Assembly: GCA_021776335.1 (NCBI GenBank)
Contig: JAJFGB010000010.1
Coordinates: 1-64,000 of the forward strand
Length of the DNA: 64,000 nt
From: Hyphococcus sp.
GTDB lineage: Bacteria; Pseudomonadota; Alphaproteobacteria; Caulobacterales; Parvularculaceae
Reading direction: 5' to 3'
Shown piece by piece: positions 27,680 through 37,659 of this stretch (position 1 is the first letter of the stretch; each line of letters opens with the position of its first letter). The notes below the pieces were generated by a model. The model saw only the letters and a list, made by a program, of their open reading frames with translations, had not been told where the DNA came from and searched no databases. The translations under genes were made by a program, and so were the position numbers.

Positions 27680-28272
27680 CCGAATATCTGGCCGACGATT
27701 TCGGGCCGCAACAATACAGTCAGTACGACCCCACCAATGGCCCCGCCCAGATGGCCTTCATGAGCAATGCGGTTGCCCTCTCGGCCCATCAATCGGGCAG
27801 AGATAACGATGAAAAGCACACCATATATTATGGCCGGGATGCCGATAGGGATGAACATGATATAAATGTTGTTCAGCGGATAAAAAAGACAATAGGACAA
27901 CACGACGCCAGAAACAGCGTCGGATGCGCCGATAGAGGAATAAACGAGGTTCTCACGATTGGCGTAAAAGGACACAATGCCACTGACGAGAATGGCGCCG
28001 AAATAAACAACCAGAAACCCGGTGGTACCGAGAATGGATTCAACCGTCGGACCGAAAAACAGCAACGTCGTCATATTGAATAACAGGTGGAAAAAATCCA
28101 CATGCAGGAATGACGACGTAAAAACCCTGTAATGCTGTTTGCGGCGGGAGAGCGCACCAACATTGAAAGAAAAATCGCTGACAAATTGCCGGTCGCCCAA
28201 AAGCCCGTAAAGGCTCGCAATAAGATTAGCGACAATCAGCGCGTATGTCGCTGGCGCACCTTCGAATTCCAT
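27676..28272 (-). CDS. Rhomboid family protein (variant GASD motif)
   Basis: 198 residues, six membrane helices. HVDFFHLLFNM gives the oxyanion Asn, GASDAVSG gives Ser117, and EGHLGG gives His174. The usual GxSG reads GASD here, with Asp after the nucleophile; this position is normally Gly, so activity is uncertain. Shorter than the rhomboid at 2441 and without the insert. Convergent with the FAD oxidoreductase; not obviously linked to neighbours. Confidence 0.78.
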   Translation of the reverse strand: MEFEGAPATYALIVANLIASLYGLLGDRQFVSDFSFNVGALSRRKQHYRVFTSSFLHVDFFHLLFNMTTLLFFGPTVESILGTTGFLVVYFGAILVSGIVSFYANRENLVYSSIGASDAVSGVVLSYCLFYPLNNIYIMFIPIGIPAIIYGVLFIVISARLMGREGNRIAHEGHLGGAIGGVVLTVLLRPEIVGQIFG

Positions 28273-28397
28273 TTTGCTGTCCCACCCCGGCTAGGAAATC
28301 TATGTAGCTGGTTTCGATGCAATGCGTCACCCTAGTGGGCAGCCACTTTTTCGCCGATTGTTTTGGACAGCCAACAAAGGCTGATCATGATATGCGC

Positions 28398-28676
28398 TTA
28401 ACTGGCTTCGGCCTCTTGAGGCGTCTGCGTTTTCATAACGAGCGCGTGAATGGGCCCAGCCAGTTCCTCACGCAATATATCGTTCACAAGGCGCTGCCGC
28501 GCGACCCGGGTCAGGCCTTCAAATTGGGCGGAGACAATGGAGATTTTGAAATGAGATTGGCCGCCTTCCCTAGCGCCCGCATGCCCGGCATGCAGATGCG
28601 ATTCATCCTTGACGTCCAGCCTCGAAGGCGAGAGACGCGCGGTGATTTTCTGGTGAATGATTTCAGCGACGAGCAT
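28398..28676 (-). CDS. BolA family protein
   Basis: 92 residues: KITARLSPSRLDVKDESHLHAGHAG and FKISIVSAQFEGLTRVARQRLVNDILREEL are the BolA fold with the conserved His residues for [2Fe-2S] binding together with a monothiol glutaredoxin. The product probably works in iron-sulfur trafficking. Divergent from the J-domain gene with a 74-bp gap, a layout seen with cobS in other alphaproteobacteria. Confidence 0.88.
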   Translation of the reverse strand: MLVAEIIHQKITARLSPSRLDVKDESHLHAGHAGAREGGQSHFKISIVSAQFEGLTRVARQRLVNDILREELAGPIHALVMKTQTPQEAEAS

Positions 28677-28750
28677 CGGCGCGATGTCATCGCATATCCG
28701 GCGAATCTGTCAAGATTGTGCGAGCGGTCCAGCGGGACCATATTAGCGCC

Positions 28751-29386
28751 ATGGCCAGAAAAGAATATAAGCCGCGTCTCGGATTCGACATACGGGTAAA
28801 GCCCCCCGCCGGAAAGCAAAAGCCTCCGGCATGGGCGGAACCCAGCGATCGGACCTGCGAAAAGAAAGGCTGCGAGGAGCAGGCGGCATGCAGCCTGCCA
28901 AAATCGCCGCGTAATCCACGTAATCGCGTCTGGTACTGCTTGGTCCATGCGCGCGAGCACAATAAAAGCTGGAACTATTTCGACGGCCTGTCCGATGCTG
29001 AGGCCAAGGCGGCAAGAGACGCTAATATTTATGGCGACCGCCCAACCTGGTCCATGGGCAAGAATGACCGCGCCCGGGCCGCCACTCGGGCAACCGGGCC
29101 GGCCGATATGACTGACGCCTTTGGCCTGCTCGGCGAAGAGGCAAAAACACAACCCGAGCTGCAAGGTCAACATCGCAAAGGCAAACAGCTGACCAAGATG
29201 CAAGTGAACGCCTTTAACACGCTCGCGCTGCCCTATTCGGCCCCGGCGCTGGAAATTCGCCGCCGCTATGCGGAGCTGGTGCGCCGGTTCCACCCTGATT
29301 CAAATGATGGGGATCGCGGCGCGGAGGAGCAGCTGAACGAGGTCGTCAAAGCCCACTCGATATTAAAAAAAGCGCGCTTTTTGTGA
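28751..29386 (+). CDS. J-domain protein (DnaJ-like)
   Basis: 211 residues from ATG 28751 (MARKEYKPRLGFDIRVKPP). C-terminal J domain (about 155-205): ALPYSAPALEIRRRYAELVRRFHPDSNDG with an intact HPD motif, so it should stimulate a DnaK ATPase. The N-terminal 140 residues include a putative four-Cys cluster (CEKKGCEEQAACSLPK, and CLVHAREH) of unknown use. An upstream GTG (28718) is possible. It precedes cobS by 92 bp and is commonly found with it. Confidence 0.85.
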   Translation: MARKEYKPRLGFDIRVKPPAGKQKPPAWAEPSDRTCEKKGCEEQAACSLPKSPRNPRNRVWYCLVHAREHNKSWNYFDGLSDAEAKAARDANIYGDRPTWSMGKNDRARAATRATGPADMTDAFGLLGEEAKTQPELQGQHRKGKQLTKMQVNAFNTLALPYSAPALEIRRRYAELVRRFHPDSNDGDRGAEEQLNEVVKAHSILKKARFL

Positions 29387-29478
29387 CGCGTGGAATAGGC
29401 GCCATAAACCCTTGTCAGAATGTTCCTTTCAGGCGAGGTTCCGCCCGCCCAAAGTAGATTGAAGAGATCTCCAGTCCC

Positions 29479-30468
29479 ATGGCCGTAATTAGCGACAGCA
29501 GTTTCCTCGAAAAACCGGATAAAACCGTATCTGCCAAAAAAATGTTTGGCGTTGACCTCGATATCAAAATTCCGGCCTTTTCGAAGTCAAACGAATATGT
29601 ACCGCCGCTTGACGAGGCTTATCGCTTCAATCCGGAAACAACCATGTCGATCCTTGCGGGTTTTGCGCGAAATCGCCGCGTTATGGTCCAGGGTTATCAC
29701 GGCACAGGCAAGTCAACACATATTGAACAAGTTGCGGCGCGATTGAATTGGCCGTGCATCCGCATCAATCTCGACAGCCATATCAGTCGTATTGATCTGA
29801 TTGGTAAAGATGCGATTGTTGTTGAGGATGGCGTTCAGGTAACCGCGTTCAAAGAAGGCATATTGCCCTGGGCGTTTCAGCGCCCGGTCGCACTCGTTTT
29901 CGACGAATATGATGCGGGCCGACCAGACGTCATGTTCGTTATCCAGCGCATTCTCGAAGCAGAAGGTCGACTAACCCTGCTTGATCAGAACAAAGTGCTG
30001 ACGCCCAACCCCTGGTTCCGATTATTTTCAACCACGAATACTATTGGCCTCGGTGATACAACGGGTCTTTATCACGGTACGCAGCAAATCAACCAGGGCC
30101 AGATGGATCGCTGGTCCATCGTGGCAACACTTAATTACCTTGAGCATGACGAGGAGGCCGCGATCGTCATCGCGAAAGCGCCGCTTTATGAATCACCGGA
30201 TGGGCGCAAAGCCATCGACGCCATGGTGCGCGTTGCCGATATGACACGCAACGCCTTTATCGCCGGCGATATCTCTACCGTGATGAGCCCGCGCACGGTG
30301 ATCACCTGGGCGCAAAATGCTGAAATATTTCAAGATATTGGCTATGCGTTCCGTGTGACATTTTTAAATAAATGCGATGAGCTTGAACGCCCGACGGTAG
30401 CTGAATTTTATCAACGCGCCTTTGGCGAAGATTTACCCGAAGCCGCGCCTCAGGTAAGCGTCGCTTAA
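29479..30468 (+). CDS. cobS: CobS-type AAA+ ATPase
   Basis: AAA+ subunit of the cobaltochelatase complex CobNST. 329 residues; Walker [10 protein letters not shown] at 72-80, Walker [10 protein letters not shown] at 138-145, sensor-like STTNTIG later. The partner CobT normally follows at once, but here the next gene is a fatty-acid desaturase and no CobT is in the window, nor is CobN. Either CobT is elsewhere, or the protein acts on another partner. ATG 29479 is well placed. Confidence 0.85.
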   Translation: MAVISDSSFLEKPDKTVSAKKMFGVDLDIKIPAFSKSNEYVPPLDEAYRFNPETTMSILAGFARNRRVMVQGYHGTGKSTHIEQVAARLNWPCIRINLDSHISRIDLIGKDAIVVEDGVQVTAFKEGILPWAFQRPVALVFDEYDAGRPDVMFVIQRILEAEGRLTLLDQNKVLTPNPWFRLFSTTNTIGLGDTTGLYHGTQQINQGQMDRWSIVATLNYLEHDEEAAIVIAKAPLYESPDGRKAIDAMVRVADMTRNAFIAGDISTVMSPRTVITWAQNAEIFQDIGYAFRVTFLNKCDELERPTVAEFYQRAFGEDLPEAAPQVSVA

Positions 30469-30541
30469 GGCTTATATCCGATAAATCATACCCGATTTTC
30501 GTGAATTTGCGCCCGGTGCAAATCTCGCTAGAAGGATTTTC

Positions 30542-31630
30542 ATGGCTCAGTATGAAATAACCGCCCCGCCCGCCAGTGATCAGTCTCCAATGGCGCAATC
30601 CGAATCACAAGAAGCCGCCGTGCTGACGCGGATCGTTGCACATTGTAACGAATTTCGCGGCGCCGAGCTGTCACGCAGCCTCGGGCAATTGGTTCTTAAT
30701 CTCGTGCTCTTTGGCGGATTGGTCGCAGCCATGTATGCGACACTCGCAGGTGGCCTCTGGCCCATAACAATCTTGCTTATGTTGCCCGCTGCCGGCTTGC
30801 TCACACGCTTGTTTATCGTTCAGCACGATTGCGGACATGGTTCATTTTTCAAATCATCGCGCGCAAATCACGCTGTCGGATGGGCGCTCAGTGTACTAAC
30901 CTTTACGCCATATGGTTTTTGGCGCGACGCCCATAATCGCCATCACGCCAATTCCGGCAATCTGACCCGGCGCGGCATGGGCGGTGTCGACACGTTGACC
31001 GTCGAAGAATATCAGCGGCTGACGCCGTTCAAAAAAGGGCTCTATAAGTTTTACCGTAACCCGCTGACCTTGCTCGTCTCCGGGCCGCCAATTTATTTCA
31101 TCCTGTTGCAGCGCTTTCCCATCGCCAGCCCCATGCCCTATACGGAAGTCTATTATGGTATGAAAGGCCCGCGCATCTGGCAGAGCGTGATGTTGCTGAA
31201 TGTAGCGCTGATTGTGTTTTATAGTGCGCTTGCTTTTTTCTTCGGCTGGCTCGCGACGCTTATCGTGTTTTTACCAACCGTATCCCTCGCGGGCATTGCC
31301 GGCGCCTGGCTCTTTTATATTCAACATCAATATGAGGACGCTTATTGGCGCCCGCATAAGGAATGGGATTATACGCGCGCAGCGCTCTATGGCAGCTCTC
31401 ACTATGCGCTGCCCCCCGTACTGCAATGGTTCACCGGTAATATCGGCCTGCACCACATCCACCATTTATGTAGTCTTATCCCGAATTACCGCCTGCAGGA
31501 GTGTTACGATAAAAGCCCCGACCTACAGAAACTGCCCAAACTCACCTTTGTGGACAGCCTGAAGAGTGCGCGCTTGTCGCTGTGGGATGAGGCGCAAGGC
31601 CGAATGGTGGGCTTTTCAGCCCTTCGGTAA
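30542..31630 (+). CDS. Membrane fatty-acid desaturase
   Basis: 362-residue integral-membrane di-iron desaturase of the omega-6/Delta12-like group. The His boxes are HDCGH (95-99), HNRHH (131-135) and HHIHH (304-308), in the usual order with membrane pairs between them. Acts on acyl-lipids. Start ATG 30542, AAGGAT upstream. The 73 bp after cobS has no obvious promoter; a separate promoter is likely. Exact regioselectivity cannot be read. Confidence 0.9.
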   Translation: MAQYEITAPPASDQSPMAQSESQEAAVLTRIVAHCNEFRGAELSRSLGQLVLNLVLFGGLVAAMYATLAGGLWPITILLMLPAAGLLTRLFIVQHDCGHGSFFKSSRANHAVGWALSVLTFTPYGFWRDAHNRHHANSGNLTRRGMGGVDTLTVEEYQRLTPFKKGLYKFYRNPLTLLVSGPPIYFILLQRFPIASPMPYTEVYYGMKGPRIWQSVMLLNVALIVFYSALAFFFGWLATLIVFLPTVSLAGIAGAWLFYIQHQYEDAYWRPHKEWDYTRAALYGSSHYALPPVLQWFTGNIGLHHIHHLCSLIPNYRLQECYDKSPDLQKLPKLTFVDSLKSARLSLWDEAQGRMVGFSALR

Positions 31631-31757
31631 AATTGCGTGACGCGCCCTGTCAAAATCAGGCGCAAAATCAATTCACCAGAAAGTGCATCGACCGGCTCTA
31701 GCGGTTGAATTGCAATCCATGGCATGAATGAGAGCATTCTGAATTCAGAGGGGCTCC

Positions 31758-33176
31758 ATGAAACGTTTGATCCTATCCGCCTTTATCGCTGCGCTGCCTT
31801 TAAGCGCAAACGCACAATATGAAGATGTCATGTCTCGTATCGACGGGCGCTATGACCAGACCGCCGATATTGCGCGGCAAATCTGGGAATGGGCCGAGGT
31901 CGGTTACCAGGAAGAAAAAGCGAGCGGCCTTTTAAAAGACACGCTGCGCGCAGAAGGTTTTGACATTACCGAAGGCGTCGCCGGCATCCCCACCGCTTTT
32001 ACGGCGCAATTTGGCGGCGACGGTCCGGTGATTGCGCTGCTCGCAGAATTCGACGCCCTGCCCGGCATCAATCAGGACGCGGTATCAACGCGCACGCCGA
32101 TTGCGGACAAGAACGCCTCCCATGCATGCGGGCATAATTTGTTTGGCGCGGGCTCTGTTGGCGCGGCGATCGCCATCAAGGAATGGCTTGAAGAAACAGG
32201 AACGCCCGGAATCATCCGCCTTTACGGCACACCGGCTGAGGAAGGCGGCAGCGGCAAAGTCTATATGGTGCGCGAAGGCCTCTTTGAAGATGTCGACATC
32301 GCGCTTCATTGGCACGCCTCCAATAAAAACTCTGCGGCAGCGCAAACCAGTCTCGCTAATCGATCGGCAAAATTCCGTTTTCGCGGCGTCTCCGCGCATG
32401 CCGCTGGCGCGCCGGAACGTGCGCGATCAGCCCTCGACGGCGTTGAGGCGTTTAACATGATGGTCAATATGATGCGCGAGCATGTTCCGCAGGAAAGCCG
32501 CATTCACTACGTCATCACCGAAGGCGGTAATGCGCCCAATGTAGTGCCGGACTTTGCGGAAGTTTTTTATTATGTCCGTCACCCGGAAGCCAAAGGCGTT
32601 GAACATATTTGGGGCCGCGTTGAAGAGGCGGCCCGCGGCGCCGCACTTGGCACTGGAACAAAAGTCGATTGGGAAGTCATTCACGGCAACAACCCGCTTC
32701 TTGTCAATGAAACGCTGGCGAAGGTGATGGATGAAAAGCTGCGTGAGGTCGGCGGCGTCACTTACACCAAGGAAGAGGAAAAATACGCCAAGAAAATCTA
32801 TGCGAGTTTCACAAATCCCAAACTGGCGCTCGGATCACAAGAAGAAGTTCAACCTTATGAACGCTCCCTCGGTTATGGCTCCACGGATGTTGGCGATGTT
32901 TCATTTGCGGCGCCAACCGTTGGCCTCAACACCGCTACATGGGTGCCCGGCACATCCGCCCATAGTTGGCAATCAGCCTCAACCAGCGGCATGTCGATCG
33001 GTTTCAAGGGCGCGCAAGTCGCCGCCAAAACCCTGACCCTCACAGCAATTGAGCTTTATACAAATCCTGAATTGCGTGAAACCGCACGCGCTGAATTCGA
33101 AGAAGCGCGCGGCGAAAATTATAAATATCAGTCGCTCCTCGGCGACCGTAAACCGCCGCTTGATTATCGGAAGTAG
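31758..33176 (+). CDS. Secreted M20D amidohydrolase
   Basis: 472-residue zinc peptidase/amidohydrolase of the AbgB/IAA-amide group. A signal peptide ends near residue 19 (LSANAQ), so it acts in the periplasm. Metal-site motif HACGHNLFG (His122, Cys124, His126), GTPAEEGG with Glu161/Glu162 as the catalytic base, and a dimerisation domain (about 205-310). The Cys ligand supports the M20D subclass. Probably cleaves amide bonds of N-acyl amino acids or p-aminobenzoyl-glutamate type compounds; inference. Confidence 0.85.
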   Translation: MKRLILSAFIAALPLSANAQYEDVMSRIDGRYDQTADIARQIWEWAEVGYQEEKASGLLKDTLRAEGFDITEGVAGIPTAFTAQFGGDGPVIALLAEFDALPGINQDAVSTRTPIADKNASHACGHNLFGAGSVGAAIAIKEWLEETGTPGIIRLYGTPAEEGGSGKVYMVREGLFEDVDIALHWHASNKNSAAAQTSLANRSAKFRFRGVSAHAAGAPERARSALDGVEAFNMMVNMMREHVPQESRIHYVITEGGNAPNVVPDFAEVFYYVRHPEAKGVEHIWGRVEEAARGAALGTGTKVDWEVIHGNNPLLVNETLAKVMDEKLREVGGVTYTKEEEKYAKKIYASFTNPKLALGSQEEVQPYERSLGYGSTDVGDVSFAAPTVGLNTATWVPGTSAHSWQSASTSGMSIGFKGAQVAAKTLTLTAIELYTNPELRETARAEFEEARGENYKYQSLLGDRKPPLDYRK

Positions 33177-33206
33177 CGGGTGCGGCGCAGCGGGCAGCTT
33201 GCGCGT

Positions 33207-33303
33207 CTATTCGGCGGCGACCGCTTCGACTTCAATCTCAATTAGCCATGCCGGATTGACGAAGCCGTTCACCGCCGCGATGGTATTGACGGCCTTACAT
33301 CGT
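33207..33303 (-). pseudogene. Possible RidA C-terminal relic
   Basis: On the minus strand a short frame ends at TAG (33207-33209) and reads NGFVNPAWLIEIEVEAVAAE, which resembles the C-terminus of RidA/YjgF proteins (...LVEIEA.A). The rest of the gene is absent; 33177-33400 holds no other gene. Low-complexity match over 20-30 residues, so tentative. If correct, it is a deletion remnant after the M20 gene. Confidence 0.35.
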
Positions 33304-33400
33304 GAAAATGCTCTTTCCGCACATCAGTGGCGGTATATTGTTTGGAATTATGCTTGTGCGCGCGCCGGATCCCAGGCGCTCAAGAGACAGTCTTGCCCCC

Positions 33401-35428
33401 TCAACACATCATCATTGCTGCACATCGCGCAGCTATTTCGTCCATCTCGTCCCATTTGGGTTTAAGTAGATGTTCTACGATCAACTCGGCTAGATAACCT
33501 GGGCGCTCATTGTGAATCGAGTGCCCGGTGTTACGCAAAACAATCATCTCACCCTGAACGGTGAACGGGCTACCGCGCGCAATTAACTGCGTATTGTCTG
33601 CGAGAGACTCTGGTTCATGATTGTCTTCAGCGCCAGCGAGAAAAAGCAGATATCCGTTAAGGGAACGAAAGCGCGCATCCGGATTTTCCAGTTCACTGCC
33701 GACACCGTCTTGATGGCTGAAAATCAGCTGCTCATGAGAGCCGCGAAAATGCCATTTGCGATATTGTTCACTATAGACCTCGTTAAGATCGCGCCACGCT
33801 CGATTTCGAAATATATATTTGCAGGGTTGCCAGTTGTTGCGGTACCATCTGTCTGATCCTTGCGACCCCAACGGGCTTCGATCTATCGAATCTACTCCAA
33901 AGATGGCGTCATAGAGAAAGTGACGCTTTGCGGCGCTGTCTTCCGCGCTATTGTATTTATCTCTCGTGATGCGAACCGCTTCATGCTGGGCGAAATCATA
34001 GAATGAGCGTCTGTTCTCACCACGGCAGTCTACAGATAAGCAAGCGGGTCCGAATGACGGCCAAACCGACGCCGCCGACCAGGCCGCATTCCAGCGCGCC
34101 CAGACAGCAACCTCAGGATCCCTTCGAGAGCGTTCAGACAACCGCAGCGTAAGATTGCCGCCAAGGCTTCCGCCCATAACACCGACCATGCGATGTCTAA
34201 ATCCGGGATATCGCTCTTCCATTGCGCGCACAAAACGCACAACGAATTCTTCGTTAAAGTCCAACCAAGGATAGCCGGTGTTCCAGGCCGACGCCGAAGA
34301 CGGCGCGACCGCTTCATGGGAGACGTGAGTCGAATACCCTCTTGTCGGCAGGTCGAGGGAGATCACCGTGACGCGCCGCCCGTGACTTCGAACAAGATCT
34401 AGCAGCCCTGCGCGAACCGCATTTTGCCCCTCACGATGGGGAGGATCGATAATGTCATTGGCTTCTTCCGCGCGAGAGCCCAGTCCGTGCAAATAAATCA
34501 GAATTGGAGAAGTTACCCCAATTGCAGGCGGACGCTCAAGCGGCGGCGCGCCCAAATCGCTCGTTGTCCAGGGCGCCTCATCGTCCAACGTTGCGACGTA
34601 ATACCGAGCGGTTACGTCTATTAACGTACCGTCCGCAGCCGGCGTCGCCACCTGAATGTCGTCTTGCGGGTAAGGGGCAACCGGAATGTTAACCGGTCGA
34701 TGCGGCGGGTCGTCTTCAGCCGAAACAGCTATCCAGCCGAGACCCGCGCGCAATTCGCCGCGGCCGGCAACGGGCCCTCGCAGGGTCCACGCAACTTGAT
34801 AGGCCCGCTGCACCGCCGCACTAATTGCAGAGGTCAAAGCCGTATCGTCAATCGTATGGCCGCGGTCGAGAAATCGGATACGCGCTCGAACTGAAGTACG
34901 TAAACTTGGTGTAAGCGTGGGCGCGGCTGCGACAAAGCTTGTGTACGCCGCGCGCCCGGTTACGGCGAGATCCGCGAAGGCGATCGCTCTTTCTCTCAAT
35001 GGCGTTCGCGAAATATGGGATGAAAAATTGATGTTGGCGCCGGCGCTTCGATAAAATTCGATTGCGGCTTCGGTCAAAATGGTGGTGGCGTCTCTTGATT
35101 GCGCCGCTTGCCTGAGTAACGGTTCAAGTCTGAGGCAATTGTACGAATTGACGCCGGCGCCGAAAGGACAACTAGAAACAATCGTCGCCATCTGACTGTC
35201 TGTGGGCCAATCATATCCTTGAAAAATCGGCTCTGTACTGCGAAAATTTCTCAAAAGGTAGGTTCTGTCTGGGCCGCCTTCAAGTACACATTCCTCAACC
35301 GGAAATGGCGGATCAATTTCTCCGGTGACAGTCAACTGAGCCTGTGCGAAATCGGCGCAAAACACCGGCGCAGCTGCGATAGCGGCGAAAACGCTCAACC
35401 GCTTGAGTTTCAATAGGTGTTTCATCAT
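33401..35428 (-). CDS. Large secreted alpha/beta hydrolase, unknown substrate
   Basis: 675 residues with a signal peptide (to about residue 31, FAQAQ). The hydrolase domain starts with ILIYLHGLGS (oxyanion HG at 314-315), has the nucleophile elbow GGSLGG with Ser421, and a plausible His in NTGHSIHNERPG near the end. The N-terminal 270 residues are not recognised. Seven or more Cys residues could form disulfides. Esterase or depolymerase activity is likely, but not specific. GC and codon use appear a little lower than neighbours. Confidence 0.7.
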   Translation of the reverse strand: MMKHLLKLKRLSVFAAIAAAPVFCADFAQAQLTVTGEIDPPFPVEECVLEGGPDRTYLLRNFRSTEPIFQGYDWPTDSQMATIVSSCPFGAGVNSYNCLRLEPLLRQAAQSRDATTILTEAAIEFYRSAGANINFSSHISRTPLRERAIAFADLAVTGRAAYTSFVAAAPTLTPSLRTSVRARIRFLDRGHTIDDTALTSAISAAVQRAYQVAWTLRGPVAGRGELRAGLGWIAVSAEDDPPHRPVNIPVAPYPQDDIQVATPAADGTLIDVTARYYVATLDDEAPWTTSDLGAPPLERPPAIGVTSPILIYLHGLGSRAEEANDIIDPPHREGQNAVRAGLLDLVRSHGRRVTVISLDLPTRGYSTHVSHEAVAPSSASAWNTGYPWLDFNEEFVVRFVRAMEERYPGFRHRMVGVMGGSLGGNLTLRLSERSRRDPEVAVWARWNAAWSAASVWPSFGPACLSVDCRGENRRSFYDFAQHEAVRITRDKYNSAEDSAAKRHFLYDAIFGVDSIDRSPLGSQGSDRWYRNNWQPCKYIFRNRAWRDLNEVYSEQYRKWHFRGSHEQLIFSHQDGVGSELENPDARFRSLNGYLLFLAGAEDNHEPESLADNTQLIARGSPFTVQGEMIVLRNTGHSIHNERPGYLAELIVEHLLKPKWDEMDEIAARCAAMMMC

Positions 35429-35486
35429 TTTGCTGTCCTACAGATGCGTAGACATTGTAGAGATTTTTGGTCTGCGAAAGTATGCG

Positions 35487-35969
35487 CTAGTTCAACGATA
35501 CTTCGAAGACGACACAAGCCTCGTGTCCGACTGTCACCGGCCTTCCGGCAAGTCTTGCTGACAAAAGCATGCTCGACATGCGGTTCGTCTTGGCGATGCA
35601 GGTGGCATTGTCGTTGCAAGCCGGCGCAAGAAACACCGTCGGCGCTTCACCGTCCCAGCATTTTACCTCCGCACCGGATTCACCATTTGCGAAAAGCGTG
35701 AATTCAATGCTGCTCGCTCGGATAGCGGTTTCGTCCCGGACGGTTAGCCGGTTCAGATATCTTGCACTGGCATAAACGAGCTGCGGGTTTCTGAGGCTCG
35801 GCCGCGCTCTTTCTAAAGATTCACGGTCGATGACACGCTCGTCAAGTTGCGGCCCGTCAATTCGCTCCGGAATGCGAGCCTGCGTTTCGACGCGTGTCTG
35901 AGCGGTGGCGCTGTTTGTCGCAAAAATTGCCAAAATAACTGGAACTAAAACACTAAACTGAGTGGACAT
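35487..35969 (-). CDS. Small secreted protein, unknown
   Basis: 160 residues with a signal peptide (ATAQ, about residue 24) and four Cys in the C-terminal half (CWDG, APACNDNATC, EACVVF), suggesting two disulfides in the periplasm or outside. Middle region rich in Arg and Glu. No family recognised. It lies 58 bp upstream of the large hydrolase on the same strand, so the two may be one operon, with this as a partner or cargo. Confidence 0.6.
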   Translation of the reverse strand: MSTQFSVLVPVILAIFATNSATAQTRVETQARIPERIDGPQLDERVIDRESLERARPSLRNPQLVYASARYLNRLTVRDETAIRASSIEFTLFANGESGAEVKCWDGEAPTVFLAPACNDNATCIAKTNRMSSMLLSARLAGRPVTVGHEACVVFEVSLN

Positions 35970-36273
35970 ACTTCTTCTCCCCAGTCGCTGCTTTCCTATA
36001 CGTTATGCGGCGCATAGTGCATACAAGATCATGGAAAAACAAGAGCGAGTACTAGGTTCCTAAACCGGCGCACAGGCACAGGCGAGAGTTTTTGGGCGAT
36101 CGCCTTCCACGACGGGTCTTTTTTTTGATTCCGTCGCATTCGTATTTCCAGGCGATCAAACATCTATTGAACTGTTTACAACGTCTGCAATGAGGACGAT
36201 ATCAGCCGTTCACAATAGGATATCTCAATGCCTACAAAGGGCCAATCCATGACTGTCGCCCCGCGGCTTTCTT
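35970..36273. other. Intergenic gap 304 bp
   Basis: Separates the secreted-protein gene from the carotenoid oxygenase. AT-rich in parts, with GGCGATCGCC at 36098-36107 and a T8 run around 36120. I see no gene, clear terminator or tRNA. The promoter of the 35969 gene must lie here. Confidence 0.5.
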
Positions 36274-37659
36274 TCAAACCCCAACCGCCCATGTTCCGTG
36301 AAAACCAACCGGCACACGCTGGGGCAATTTGACTCTCGCAACAGTCGGCGCAGCGAAATTTTGTGCGTCGATAATATGCGCCTCTGAATTGCCGTTCATA
36401 TCCGCGGTGAATGTAACGAGATAACCGTCATCTTCGCTTCTTGCTCCAACGCGAGACGCAAATGCCGGCTCCGATCCGTAAACGCCTTTTGGAAATTCAT
36501 GACGCTCGCTCGTTCCCGTCTCGAGATTGTATTTCACGAGCGCTGAAAAACGCTGCTCAATGCAATTGTCAAACACAACGTGATAGGAATGTTTTGTTTT
36601 TCGCCCCGAAAATTCATTATTCACTACCGGAAATTCCGACACCGCGTCATCAATCTGTTCTTCACGGCCCTCGCCGGTCTTCATATTCATCCGCCACAGG
36701 AATGGCTGTGCGCGCAGCGCCAGCACATCCGCCATCGCCGCATAGGGGCCGTATTGCGGGTCGGGCTTAAAACCGTTTGGAACCATCCGGCATGCCGCCA
36801 TAATAACTTCATCGCCCTCCTCCCAGCTGTTGATCACGTGATAAACATAACAGGTGGGAAATTCGAACCATTTGGGGGCGCCGCCTTTGCGCGGCACAAC
36901 GCCAAAACGCGTGGGTTGATCGGCAACGTGGATTTTCCACATCCGGTTTCTGATCGCGGCATCAGAAAAAACCACCGGCAGATCATGCAGGATGACATAA
37001 TTCTCCGTCATGCCCATATCATGCGGCAGGCGCGGGCCTGGCAGATCAATCTCCTGAAAATGTGTCAGCGCACCTCCCGCGGAGACGGCGCCTGTCCACA
37101 TCTTTGGCTCGTACAGCGCATAGTCAAAGAAAACCAGCTCGCCGGTTTCAGGATCAACTTTCGAATGCGCTGAAATATTGTGCGGCAGTCGTCCGTTAAA
37201 ATTCTCAACGCCAATAGTTTCCAGCGTCTGCGCATCCACGGCCACAGGCTGACCGGAAATATACCACAGCGCCAAGAGCCTGCCATTGTGAAACACGAGA
37301 TCAGTATTGGCGGTATCCCTGTAATGGACCTTCCGACCGGACGCGTCGCGTGCCGGATCAAATATCCCGGCCAGCGCGCCATCGCCATTGGCCATATAGT
37401 CCTGTGTCTGAACATAACGGTTGCGATAACGCGCCGCGCCATTTTCAAACCAGACGCCATGGATCATGCCGTCACCGTCAAACCAGTGATGCATACCCTT
37501 TGGCGGCGTTTTCGGATTGGGCCCGTTGCGGAAAAAACCGCCATGAAGATCTTTTGGAATCTCCCCAATGACCTTCAGTTTCTCAGCGCTTACTTCCTCT
37601 TTGATGGGTGCATAGAGGCCGTGAAGATAGGGGTTCATCTCGTTGAGAGCAGCAGTCAT
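36274..37659 (-). CDS. Carotenoid cleavage dioxygenase
   Basis: Non-heme iron dioxygenase of the RPE65/carotenoid oxygenase family that cleaves polyene or stilbene double bonds. 461 residues from ATG 37659; the start motif GGFFRNGPNP and the iron-ligand regions HNISAHSK, LPHDMGMTENY and HVI are visible, with the last His in GFHGTWAV near the C-terminus. A longer start at 37734 is possible but adds a Lys/Arg-rich tail not typical of the family. It lies divergent from the FG-GAP gene. Confidence 0.85.
   Translation of the reverse strand: MTAALNEMNPYLHGLYAPIKEEVSAEKLKVIGEIPKDLHGGFFRNGPNPKTPPKGMHHWFDGDGMIHGVWFENGAARYRNRYVQTQDYMANGDGALAGIFDPARDASGRKVHYRDTANTDLVFHNGRLLALWYISGQPVAVDAQTLETIGVENFNGRLPHNISAHSKVDPETGELVFFDYALYEPKMWTGAVSAGGALTHFQEIDLPGPRLPHDMGMTENYVILHDLPVVFSDAAIRNRMWKIHVADQPTRFGVVPRKGGAPKWFEFPTCYVYHVINSWEEGDEVIMAACRMVPNGFKPDPQYGPYAAMADVLALRAQPFLWRMNMKTGEGREEQIDDAVSEFPVVNNEFSGRKTKHSYHVVFDNCIEQRFSALVKYNLETGTSERHEFPKGVYGSEPAFASRVGARSEDDGYLVTFTADMNGNSEAHIIDAQNFAAPTVARVKLPQRVPVGFHGTWAVGV

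Noticed and set aside
28511-29293. 260-codon minus-strand frame over the J-domain gene
   Set aside because: Shadow of the J-domain gene and bolA; those have clear motifs.
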